Source of the DNA: Strongyloides papillosus
Lineage: Eukaryota; Nematoda; Chromadorea; Rhabditida; Strongyloididae
Length of the DNA: 64,000 bases
Direction: 5' to 3'
NCBI GenBank assembly: GCA_005656395.1
Contig: SRSI01000073.1
Location: forward strand, 930,001 to 994,000
Numbering within the stretch: the first letter of the stretch is position 1; the number at the start of each line of letters is the position of its first letter. The notes under the pieces were generated by a model. The model saw nothing but the letters and a program-made list of their open reading frames with translations. It was not told the DNA's origin and did no database searches. This document shows positions 34,295 to 44,427 of this stretch, in pieces. Position numbers and translations under genes: made by a program.

Positions 34295-35218
34295 TTAACT
34301 TGTTAATTTATAGAAAAAACTAATTTTATTCTTGGCTTTTAACATTTTCATAGCAGTATCTTTTATTGGTTTGTTGCATAATATAGCAAATATAAAATCA
34401 GTAATAGCTACAATTGTAATTAAAAACGGAGATACATCGTAATATAGTCCAATTAAAAATTTATTCTCTTGTAAAAAGAAACTTATAACAACTGCATTAA
34501 ATGGTAGTACCAAAAAGATAATATATATAATATTGTAGTAATTTGATAGACGTATGACGTTATCTTTTGCTGATTTATTCAAATTTAGCTTCATAACTTT
34601 ATATAGTCCATATATTAAAATTAGTATTGATATTGTATCTATAAACATCAAAAATCCCACAAAAAAATATTGATATTTTTCTCCTATAAAAGAATATACT
34701 CTACAATTTTCGGTGATTTTTGTATCATTTATATCAAAAATATAGAATACATCACACATAATGGAGAAAAGTAAAATAGTTATAAATATGTATTTATTAT
34801 TTCTAGCATTCTCTAAATAATTTTTGTAGAAAACAGGACATCCAATTAATAAAGTAAAGTTACCCATTCTAAGTCCAAATGACAAATGAAATATATATAA
34901 TAATAAGGTATCAATAGAACCCTTTATCTTACATATTAGAAAATCATATGAAGGTATAGGAGAATCAAATACAGTAAGACTAATAATACCAACAATAATG
35001 TCACGCAATCCTAATGCCATTCCTGAACCTGATATTAATATTTGAAAAACATATTGAATAGATTGTTTCCATAACTTTTCTTTCCATATGATATAAATAA
35101 AAAAACTATTGAATAGATAAGCAAATATTCCTAAAATAATTAACCCAATATTGTAGAAAATATTTAACTCCAAATATAGTTCATTATTATCTGTAGTTAA
35201 AATTATATTTATACCCAT
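34295..35218 (-). CDS. Serpentine (seven-helix) receptor, family 3, intact
   Basis: Single exon, 307 residues, starting MGINIILT. Hydrophobic segments occur at roughly residues 18-40, 55-80, 95-125, 140-160, 175-205, 230-255 and 260-285. Motifs shared by the array: ELYLELNIFYNIGLI at the N-terminus, SGSGMALGLRDIIVGI in helix 2, the SFGLRMGNFTLLIGCP segment after helix 3, NVIRLSNYYN before helix 6, and NKPIKDTAMKMLK in the tail. No NRY/DRY box is present; the arginine of GLRM is its nearest equivalent. I recognise it as a nematode-type chemoreceptor by topology, copy number and clustering, but I cannot name the family. It lies about 260 bases downstream of the next array member. Confidence 0.82.
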   Translation of the reverse strand: MGINIILTTDNNELYLELNIFYNIGLIILGIFAYLFNSFFIYIIWKEKLWKQSIQYVFQILISGSGMALGLRDIIVGIISLTVFDSPIPSYDFLICKIKGSIDTLLLYIFHLSFGLRMGNFTLLIGCPVFYKNYLENARNNKYIFITILLFSIMCDVFYIFDINDTKITENCRVYSFIGEKYQYFFVGFLMFIDTISILILIYGLYKVMKLNLNKSAKDNVIRLSNYYNIIYIIFLVLPFNAVVISFFLQENKFLIGLYYDVSPFLITIVAITDFIFAILCNKPIKDTAMKMLKAKNKISFFYKLTS

Positions 35219-35476
35219 GCTTTGAAGGAATGGTTATGTGTTTTAAAATTTTTAAATATATAAGTATAGATTTAACTAAATAAATAAATTGTGTTTAAGT
35301 AATAAAATTATTTGTAAGTTTCATTATTTTCCATTTTGCTATAAGAATTTATAAAATTAATTATCAAGAAATAAAACTTTTTATAATATTTTTTTATAAT
35401 TTAATATTTCCATATTTAATACATAATAAGATATAACTTTTAAATTATGTTGTTGAAAAACAAACCATTAATTTGC

Positions 35477-36391
35477 TCATTTAATAATAGAATTAATTTT
35501 ATTCTTTTGTTTCAACCACTTCATAACGGCATCTTTTATCGGTTTATTAAATAATAAAGAGAATATAAAATCAACAATTGCAACAATACCTATTAAAAGC
35601 AAAGATAAATCAAAGAATAATCCAATTAAAAATTTATCTGTTTGTAAATAGAAGCATAAAACGCTCATACCCATTGGCATCACCCAAAAAATGAGATATA
35701 TAAAATTGTTATAGTTATATAGTCGAATGATATTATTTTTTGATGTTTTATTTGTATCTAGTTTCATAACGTTGTACAATCCAAATATCAAAATTGGAAT
35801 TGATATTACAATAAAAAATATCACAAATTCCATAAAACAATTTCTGTATATTCGACCGGCAAAAGAATAGATGTTACAATTTTTGTTGTCCTCTGAATCA
35901 TCAATATCCACAATAAATAGTATATTACAAATAATAGCATGCAATAAAATAGTAATGATTATATACTTATTGTTTTGAGTTTTTTCTAAATAATGTTTAT
36001 AGAAAGCAGGAAATTTAATTAATATGGTAAAAGACAGTATTCTAATGCCAAAAGAAATTTCAAATATAATCACTATTAAAAGATCAATAAAAATCTTTAT
36101 TTTACATATTGGAAAATCATAGGAAGATATTGTAGAATCAAGTAAAGTAAAATTGATAATGCCAATAACTACATGGCGTATTCCTAATGCCATTCCTGAA
36201 CATGAAATTAAAAATTTGAAAACATATTGAATAGATTTTTCCTGTAACTTTTCTTTCCAAATAATATAACTAAAAAAAATATTGAGAATAAAAGCAACTA
36301 TTCCTATAATAATTAATCCAATATTATAAAAAATATTTAACTCCAAATATAGTTCACCATTATCTTTAGTTAAGGTTATACTTATACCCAT
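35477..36391 (-). CDS. Serpentine (seven-helix) receptor, family 3, intact
   Basis: Single exon, 304 residues, start MGISITLTKDNGELYLELN. It shows the same layout as the other array members. IGIRILSFTILIKFP follows helix 3, NIIRLYNYNNFIYLIFWVMP precedes and enters helix 6, and NKPIKDAVMKWLKQKNK is the tail. Helices 6 and 7 (GLFFDLSLLLIGIVAIVDFIF) are conserved in position. The frame is fully open. The unknown ligand and expression site cannot be inferred. It is the most divergent of the intact copies in the C-terminal third. Confidence 0.82.
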   Translation of the reverse strand: MGISITLTKDNGELYLELNIFYNIGLIIIGIVAFILNIFFSYIIWKEKLQEKSIQYVFKFLISCSGMALGIRHVVIGIINFTLLDSTISSYDFPICKIKIFIDLLIVIIFEISFGIRILSFTILIKFPAFYKHYLEKTQNNKYIIITILLHAIICNILFIVDIDDSEDNKNCNIYSFAGRIYRNCFMEFVIFFIVISIPILIFGLYNVMKLDTNKTSKNNIIRLYNYNNFIYLIFWVMPMGMSVLCFYLQTDKFLIGLFFDLSLLLIGIVAIVDFIFSLLFNKPIKDAVMKWLKQKNKINSIIK

Positions 36392-37012
36392 GCTTTAGAA
36401 AAAAAAACTATATCCTTATAAAATAATAATTTAAATACCATAAAATGTTTTTAAACTATTTATTTATTTATAATTTCTAGCATATTTCATAATTTTACAA
36501 GAATTTACTGAATTATTTCTTGAAATTTTTAAATAATTCATTATGTCAGATAAAGTAAATGAATTCTTACAGAGGTAATTAAAAGTTAGTAGAATATTTT
36601 ATAATATTTTGTTTTACGTACCATAATGTTTTTATATTTAATATTATATTTACAAAAAGTGTTTGTATACTAGGTATTTGCAAATAATTGCATAAACTCA
36701 ATCGACTATACTTTTAATTTTTACTTTTTTTAAATAAAAAAATTTAAAAGTACATCACGAAAACCGTAACAAACCTTAAACTACTAAAAATTTATGTGCA
36801 ACACCGGCAGAATGTATCGTAGATATTCAATTAATACAAAAAGGTTCTCAAAGGTTTAAGCAGGAAAGATTAACGAGTTGCAGATACAAATATATTGTCG
36901 GCTGTAAATGGAAATAAGAAATTTCCCGAATTTGAAATTTTTATTTTTTAAAATATATATTTAACTGTAAACATTATAGTTATATTATTACTATAAAATA
37001 AAAAAATAGATT
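36392..37012. other. Receptor intergenic region with duplicated 3' flank
   Basis: The part at about 36730-37010 is similar to 38560-38860 (shared words such as AAACTACTAAAAATTTATGT and TTTAAGCAGGA). It represents the duplicated downstream flank of the two receptors at 37013 and 38861. No gene was seen. Confidence 0.5.
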
Positions 37013-37930
37013 TCATGATTTAGTGATAGAAATTATTCTATTCCTTTGCTTTAACATCGTCATAGCAGCATCTTTCACTGGTTTATTGAATAAAAAAGCA
37101 ATTATAAAATCAATAACAGCAACAATTCCTAGTGAAAACACGAATGCATCAAAAAATAGTCCAATTAAAAATCTATCCGCTCGTAAAAATAAACTTATGG
37201 TAACTGCAGTGAATGGTATTACCCAAAAAATAACAAATACAACGTTCATATAGTTGGATAATCGAATAACATTACTTTTAGTAGTTTTATCTAAGTTCAA
37301 TTTCATAACCTTGTAGAATCCATATATAAAAATTGGCGTTTCTACTGTAATTGCTAACATCACTAATCCCATTAAACAGTTTTCAAATGTTTGGCCTGCA
37401 AAAGAATACATATTACAATTTTTGTTGCCTTTTGAATGGCTAGTATCCCAAGTATAGAATATGTCAACTATGATGGTCATTAATAGAGAAAAAAAGACTA
37501 TATATTTATTATTTTTAGCATCATCTAAATAACGTTTAAAGAAAAAAGGAAATCTAATTAATAAAGTAAAAGAAATCATTCTATATCCAAATGATGTTAC
37601 AAATATTCCCATAATAAAAACATCTATAATACTTTTTATCCTACATATTATAATATCATACGATAATATAGAAGAATCGAACAAAATAAGATTTACAGTA
37701 CCAATCATAATATTACGCAGCCCATATGCTATTGCTGAACCTGATATTAAAATTTGAAAGACAAATTGAATAGATTGTTTCCATAATTTTTCTTTCCAGA
37801 TAATGTAAGTAAAAATACTATGCAATAGAAAAACAAGTATTCCTATAATAATTAATCCAATATTGTAAAAAATATTTAACTCCAAATATAGTTCACCATT
37901 GTCTTTAGTTAAGATTATATTTATACCCAT
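37013..37930 (-). CDS. Serpentine (seven-helix) receptor, family 3, intact
   Basis: Single exon, 305 residues, starting MGINIILTKDNGELYLELN. A central block from SSILSYDIIICRIK through FGYRMISFTLLIRFPFFFKR is practically identical to the neighbour at 38861-39778. The N-terminal and C-terminal thirds show ordinary paralogue divergence, suggesting local gene conversion. The tail is NKPVKDAAMTMLKQRNR. Seven hydrophobic stretches are clear, and no DRY-like box is present. It is probably a chemosensory membrane receptor. Confidence 0.84.
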   Translation of the reverse strand: MGINIILTKDNGELYLELNIFYNIGLIIIGILVFLLHSIFTYIIWKEKLWKQSIQFVFQILISGSAIAYGLRNIMIGTVNLILFDSSILSYDIIICRIKSIIDVFIMGIFVTSFGYRMISFTLLIRFPFFFKRYLDDAKNNKYIVFFSLLMTIIVDIFYTWDTSHSKGNKNCNMYSFAGQTFENCLMGLVMLAITVETPIFIYGFYKVMKLNLDKTTKSNVIRLSNYMNVVFVIFWVIPFTAVTISLFLRADRFLIGLFFDAFVFSLGIVAVIDFIIAFLFNKPVKDAAMTMLKQRNRIISITKS

Positions 37931-38860
37931 GTTATAAAATAAAGTTTACATTCTTGTGGAATAATAATTCAACTACCATGAACATTTTTGAACTTTTAAA
38001 TAATTCATTATGTTAGATAAGGTAAATAAATTTTTACAGAGGCAATAAAAAGTTAATAATACAATTATAAGATTGTTTATGTATTAAATTTCAACGTAAT
38101 TATTGTCTTTTTCTCTAATTCTTATCTTAAATGATTAGCATATTATGAACATATGAAATTTGGCATTAAACTATCATGACGATTGAATACATTAGTTTCT
38201 ATATCTGTTAATTGTAAAAGCTCGATTGATTTTGTAATCTATTTTTTAATTTTTTAAACAAAAAGGAATAAGATCCATATATCATTGGACTGCCTATTTA
38301 ATAAAATGATGAGTCCAAAGCTTTAGTTTAACGCTTCTCCATTTAATTTTATTTATTTATTTTATAAATCTTTGTTAAAAATAAATATGAACGTTTAAGT
38401 TGACGTGTCTCTTTATTTTCTAAATATATCTTATTCTTTGTTGTTTTTGTATTTTATAGGAAGCCACAAATTAATAAAAGTCTTATTTCAATATCATGTA
38501 CATTTGTAAAATCTCTTTTGGTATATCTTGACATCAGAAATCTTTAAAATTTTATTAGACATTACAGCACATTTGAGTCAATATGTGTTTTACGAATTTC
38601 ATAAAAACCGTAATGTAATTGAAACTACTAAAAATTTATGTAGAATACTATGAGAATATGTTTTAGATTTTCAATCAGTTCAAAGATGTTCTTAAGTTTT
38701 TAAGCAGGAGACATTAATATAGTCACATACTAATATATTTTCAACTATAAATAAAAATAAGAAATGTCCCAATATCAAACTATTATTATTTTATTCTTAA
38801 ATTATATATTAAACTTTAAATATTGAGTTATATTTGTGACTATGAAACAAAAAATAGATT

Positions 38861-39778
38861 TCATGATTTGTTGATAACAATTATTCTATTCTTTTGAATT
38901 AACATCGTCATAGCAGCATCTTTCACTGGTTTATTGAATAATAAAGCAAATACAAAATCAGAAATAGCAACAATTCCTACTGAAAAAAAACATGCGTCAT
39001 AAAATAGTCCAATTAAAAATCTATTCGCTCGTAAAAAGAAACTTATGGTAATTGCAGTGAATGGTAATACCCAAAAAATAACATATACAACGTTCATATA
39101 GTTGGATAATCGAATAACATTACTTTTAGTTGTCTTATCTAAATCCAATTTCGTAACGTTGTAGAATCCAAGTATAAAAATTGGCAATGAAACTACAATT
39201 GCAAATATCACTAATCCCATAAAAACGTTTTCAAATGTTTGACCTACAAAAGAATACATATTACAATTTTTGTTGCCTTTTGAATGGCTAGTATCCCAAG
39301 TATAGAATATATCACCCATTATAACCATAAATAGAGCAAAAATGACTATATATTTATTATTTTTAACATCATCTAAATAATGTTTGAAGAAAAAAGGAAA
39401 TCTAATTAATAAAGTAAAAGAAATCATTCTATATCCAAATGATGTTACAAATATTCCCATAATAAAAACATCTATAATACTTTTTATCCTACATATTATA
39501 ATATCATACGATAATATAGAAGAATCAAACAAAGTAAGATTCACGGTACCAATAATAATATTACGTAGCCCATATGCCATTCCTGAGCCTGATATTAAAA
39601 TTTGAAAAACAAATTGAATAGATTTTTTCCATAACTTTTCCTTCCAGATAATATAACTAAAAAAACTATTGAATAAGGAAGCCAATACTCCTAAGATGAT
39701 CAATCCAATATTGAAGAAAATATTTAGCTCTAAATAAAGTTCATTATTATCTTTAGTTACAATAATGGGAAAAACCAT
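38861..39778 (-). CDS. Serpentine (seven-helix) receptor, family 3, intact; first gene of the array
   Basis: Single exon, 305 residues, starting MVFPIIVTKDNNELYLELN. It follows the common family plan, with GNKNCNMYSFVGQTFEN in the extracellular loop before helix 5; that cysteine-containing loop is also in the 37013 copy. NKPVKDAAMTMLIQKNR forms the tail. All array members face the same way with 230-930 bases between them. An operon is unlikely at the larger spacings. The frame is intact. Confidence 0.84.
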   Translation of the reverse strand: MVFPIIVTKDNNELYLELNIFFNIGLIILGVLASLFNSFFSYIIWKEKLWKKSIQFVFQILISGSGMAYGLRNIIIGTVNLTLFDSSILSYDIIICRIKSIIDVFIMGIFVTSFGYRMISFTLLIRFPFFFKHYLDDVKNNKYIVIFALFMVIMGDIFYTWDTSHSKGNKNCNMYSFVGQTFENVFMGLVIFAIVVSLPIFILGFYNVTKLDLDKTTKSNVIRLSNYMNVVYVIFWVLPFTAITISFFLRANRFLIGLFYDACFFSVGIVAISDFVFALLFNKPVKDAAMTMLIQKNRIIVINKS

Positions 39779-41790
39779 TTTTTAAAATAAGAATTATATT
39801 TTTAGAATTGATAATCTAACTTAATATGTTAATTATGTTTAAGTTACCAAATTATTTATGCTTTTTTTCACATATCCCATACTTGTGTACAATTTTGCTG
39901 GATTGTTTTTAAAGTTTCAGAGTACTTTATTATATTGGAAAGTAAAATGAAGTTTTTTAAAAATAATTAATAATATAATATCACCTTCATAATATCTTGT
40001 TAAATGTAACATAACATTTTTATAGTTAATATATTATTTATAAGAATATTTATGTAAATAGCTAATATATAATAAAAAGAAATAAGAAAAAAAAATTGTC
40101 TTTCTCATTACTCCTTTCAAATTTAACCGATTTTTATGAAAAATTGCTAAAAGATGTGTTTTTTTCTAACTAGAGGGGACTAGATCAGTATCGAAAATGT
40201 TTGCTAAAATTTGGCCAAGTTATTCTTAAAAAACATCTTTTTTTGACCCCTTTTTAGTATGGTTTTGTTCAGAGAATAACTTTCTTCAACGTTAATTAAA
40301 TAATTTAATTATTATGTCATTTAAAAGATACATTTTCAGAGTAGAGTGGAAACACAGAAGGATTGTTATTCTCTCGTAAAGAATAAGAGACGAAATACCC
40401 GCAAGTAATTAAAATGAGGTAGCTAAAGTGGTTGTAAGATACCTAAAAGAGTGACATTACAATCACGTACATATATATTTCAAAATAATTTTATTTTATT
40501 CATTTACAAGTCACCTAAAGATGTTGAAATATGTAATCACATTTTTTTGATGATTCTTAACCCCAAATATTTCTAAATTTTATCACATAATTAATTTATT
40601 ATTTACCGTGTAATTTATATATTTTTTGTATACTTATTTAATATTATATAATTCAATTGTAGAAGAGATAATATAAGTTAGCTAAGCAAACCTCAAGAAT
40701 TTATATACTTGAGAATACACGTATTTAAATATAACTAAGTTAAATTTTATATGATTAATTATTGTATTAATCTATTCCCCAATTAGGTGGCCACTAATAT
40801 TTAAGTATAATAAAAGTTTGTGATATCTTCTTTTCATTATTCTACTATCCAACGAAAATAATATTTTGCTCACAATGTTATAAAAATGTATTGAAAATTG
40901 GGTAAGTTATAGTTCAAAAAGTGAAGGCCGTTTTGAAAAAAAAATTAAAGATAAAACAGTTATAACTTATTCATAACCTAATAAAAACAAATATAATATA
41001 TATGTTATATAGATTTAAGTTTAACTTAAAAAATGAAACTATTGCGAAGCTTATAGCTTAAAAACGAATGAAGTTATTTTAGGTAATTTTTTTCGCTTTT
41101 TCTCATTTATATATTTTTAAAATTAAGATAAATTTGTAATTAATAGAAGGATGATATTAGATTGTTTAAACCAATTTCAAAAATATAATGGAAAGTCACT
41201 TAAATAGTTACTGGGAATGATTCAAATGTTTATTTTTATCCATCTTTTGGATATAAAAAAATTCTTTTTGTTGGATAGATTTTTTACTTAACTAAGCAGT
41301 TTCAATAAATATAAATGTTATAAAATGATTTTTAAACTCAGAAATACTTCATGTATTAAAATATTATAACTATATATTTTCTTTTATTTTTTCAGAAAAA
41401 TGTAATTCAATGAAACAATTTTTTTATACACATACTTTGATTAATAAATTAGTATAAAAACTCCTTACTGAAAAATATGCAATGCGGACTAGCCCTGATC
41501 TGCCGAAGGCGGGTCTAAGACTGGTATGTCAAAGACAAAGATCATTTTAATAGATTAAATTTTTAAATGTATTAGTGTAACTTAGTATCAGTTAAAAGTA
41601 TGATTTTGAATAATCGCTTAATATTAAACTTTTTATTCGTAATTTATAAAGAAACATAGTCGTTTTCATCAACTTATGTTTGATAAATTGCCAATTAACG
41701 GAGCTCCGTTAGTATATCTGTTTCAAAATTAGACCTTCAAAAATAGTATTTAAACTGATTTTTGAAAATGAAATACCAAAGTAATTCAAA
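39779..41790. other. Gene-free stretch with a short G+C island at 41478-41530
   Basis: Mostly A+T-rich without supported genes. Near the end, 41478-41530 is strikingly G+C-rich for this genome and contains CTGCCGAAGGCGG, a potential 5-bp stem with a 3-base loop, and GTCTAAGAC. It could be an RNA gene fragment, a control element of the peptide gene starting at 41791, or an insertion. I could not match it to tRNA, 5S, spliced-leader or U-RNA consensus. Confidence 0.4.
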
Positions 41791-42066
41791 ATGAAATTCA
41801 TCTTCTACTACATTGCTTCTATTGTTCTTTTCCTTTACACAACACTCACTGCTGGAGCTCCGTAAGTTAATGGAAATATTTCTATTAAAGGTAAAATTTT
41901 TAGACCAGTAACAAATACCAAAGTTGTTATCATTAAAACCGAATCTAATTCTGGAAGAGGACCAATGAGAGCACCAAGTCCAAAGAGAGGAAGAGGAAGA
42001 TCACCAAGCCCAAGAAGAGGAAGAGGACCAAGCCCAAAAAGAGGATTTAGTCCAAGAAGAGGTTAA
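41791..42066 (+). CDS. Small secreted Arg-Gly/Ser-Pro-rich peptide precursor, 77 residues
   Basis: Exon 1 (41791-41861) encodes MKFIFYYIASIVLFLYTTL.. (a clear signal peptide, cleavage probably after TLTA). A 42-nt intron (41862-41903, GTAAGT...TTTTTAG) follows, then exon 2 (41904-42066). The frame crosses the intron cleanly. The mature part is about 55 residues: a short acidic/hydrophobic start (PPVTNTKVVIIKTES), then a strongly basic repeat built from SPKRG, RGRG, SPRRG and RGPSPKRG units, ending SPRRG-stop. KR and RR pairs followed by G recur, as in neuropeptide or antimicrobial precursors cut at dibasic sites. No homologue comes to mind. Codon use in the repeat (AGA, GGA, CCA) is A-rich but encodes a low-A+T amino-acid set, which argues that selection maintains it. 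Function is unknown. Confidence 0.75.
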
Positions 42067-42747
42067 TTACCTTTCTTTAGTTAAAATTCATGTTTAACAT
42101 ATTTTTCAAAATTTTTTAATAAAAAAGTACCATAATTTTTAACATTCCTATTCATAAGATCAAACCAGAATTAATTTACATGAGTATTTTAAAAAATTAT
42201 ATTCATACAGGAAATAAAACTATAAAAGTATAGTATATCATTTTAAAAACCATGTTTCACATGACCTTTCCGTAATTAAACAGTCATAAAGTTTATATAA
42301 TTAGTTTCTCGTCTAATAGATAAGGTATTAATTGCCAATACAAGAATCGGTGTTCCAAGACAAATGATCAACGTGTTTTTCTCTTTAAGATTGTATACTA
42401 ATACAAACTTATGTATTCAATCGACAGATCACAATATTATCCTATTTTAATTTTTCATTTTTTATTAGACGTCGTGATACGGTTAGATGTAATTTGTAAT
42501 CGTCTCACCGAATCCACGATGTTTCAATAAACTTGAAAAAGAAAAATATAATTCTACTGTTTTATTCTAGCTAAATATATTATTGCATCAAGTGGATATT
42601 ATTATAATCGATTATGATAAATATTTTATACCACCTTCAATTAAAGATAAATGAACTTTCTTAACAAGTTTATTAGTCGAAATAAAGAATAATAAATATA
42701 ATACAAATTAAAACAATTATTTTCAAAACTACAATAGTTAATTTAAC
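42067..42747. other. Intergenic region between peptide gene and UGT gene
   Basis: It holds the presumed 3' flank of the peptide gene (AATAAAAAAG at 42118-42127) and that of the convergent UGT gene. No further gene was found. Confidence 0.4.
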
Positions 42748-44427
42748 TTAATCTGTTTTGTGATTTTTTTTACTCTTACAAATACTTTTCTTAACAACAT
42801 TGATTGTTTTTTTAACAATAAAAACTACCATAAGGATAACTCCAATAAGTAGAGATATGAAATCAAGATACAAGTATTTCCAGAAGGGTAAATCACTATT
42901 AGGAATTGTAAAGTGGTCTATTCTACCAAATTGAGCTGCAAATTCTATATACTTTATAAATAGATCTCTCGGATTATATGGTCTATTAGCTATCATGAGA
43001 GATGTTCTTTTTGCTGTCTCAGAATATATTTTGTTATTCATAAGATCATCAAAAACTTCCTTCAATTTATCATAGGTTCCATCAAAATCAAACTTAGAAA
43101 TATATCGCCCTAACTTTAATTCTTCTACAACTTTTGCATTTCTAGGTTGATCTCCAAATAAAGGAATGTCTAACATTGGTACACCGAATTTAGATGCTTC
43201 TAATAATGAATTCATCCCACCATGAGTTACAAAAAGTGACATTCTTGAATCAGCCAACAAATCAACTTGCGGCATCCATTTATAAGTTAAAACATTATCA
43301 ATTCCCTTCAATATTTCCGGTCTATCTTCTTCATACTTCCAAATAAATGTTACATCTGGATGTTCTTTAAATAATCTAGCTAAATTGTTCCTCATATTAT
43401 CAGTCATTTTAGTTGATTTAGCAATTGAACCAAATGATACAAGTACATTCTTCTTTCGTCTATTCAATATTTCATTAAATTCACCAGACAATGGCTTAGA
43501 ATTTGGACTCAAGAAACCGCCTAATTGTAAAAATTTAGGAGTAGAAGGCATTCCATAATTTGTTAAAGGATCTGAATTGACAATGTAATAAGCAGTTTCT
43601 GCAAACAATTTATCTAAATCAATTTGTCCTTCTGGGTAGATTCTTTCAAATATATCATTTCCCACCGATATACCATGATTAAAAATTGTTTTTATTCCAA
43701 GATATGTCACAAAATTAAAAACTCTTTCCAGTATATTCATTTTCTGTGGTAATGGAGCGAAACTTGTAGACAGTTGTGAGACAGGTACTGTTAAACCTAG
43801 TGCTGCAAATGTTGAATCAAAGTAAGGACCGGATGAAACTGTTACTGTATTTCTAACATTATAATATTTTGCAACCCCCAATCCACATGGAACAAATATT
43901 TCAATAATTGCCAAATCAAAATTTTCTTCTCTCATTTTAACAGTTAATTTCGGATCCCTTATTGTATGTTCACAAGCACTTGTTATCCATGATAATAACT
44001 CTTTATTTTGCTAGAAAAATATTAATTTATTTTTAATGATAGAAAGGAAATTACATTGACCATTTTTAATGGATTATCATGTATTCCGGACCATGATTCT
44101 TCATCTAAACCTTTAAGTAGATTTGATTTAGATTCAATATCAGGATTTCTATTAGATGGTTTTACTATTTTTGGTCCCTTAACATCACTGTCGTCAATTT
44201 TTGGGTTCATCATCACTTGCAAAATAGTCTATAAAAATTAACATTGAAAGTAAAAAGAAAATATATCCTACCACATCATGACCAGCTTCTGATAGTAAAT
44301 TAGCAATTTTTACCATAAAAGTAGAGTGACTTGAAACAAAAAGTGGATTATAAACTAATATTTTATAACAATCAACATAACAATAGAATACTGTGCAGAG
44401 AAATAAACTAATATAGAATTTTAACAT
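42748..44427 (-). CDS. UDP-glucuronosyltransferase family protein
   Basis: Three exons on the minus strand: 44427-44272, 44228-44055 and 44010-42748, giving 530 residues; introns are 43 and 44 nt and all joins are in frame. The family transfers glucose or glucuronate from UDP-sugars to lipophilic acceptors in the ER lumen. The signal peptide is MLKFYISLFLCTVFYCYVDC. N-terminal hallmarks are SHSTFMVKIANLLSEAGHDVT and LQVMMNPK. The UDP-sugar signature is FVTHGGMNSLLEASKFGVPM...PLFGDQPRNAK. A C-terminal membrane helix (YLDFISLLIGVILMVVFIV) is followed by a lysine-rich cytosolic tail with KSKKNHKTD, compatible with ER retention. The length is normal for the family. Acceptor specificity cannot be predicted; detoxification is the usual role in nematodes. 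Confidence 0.95.

Noticed and set aside
41478..41530. Hammerhead ribozyme or tRNA at the G+C island
   Set aside because: CTGATC is present, but the hammerhead CTGATGA...GAAA core is not, and no T-arm or anticodon arm of a tRNA can be built.
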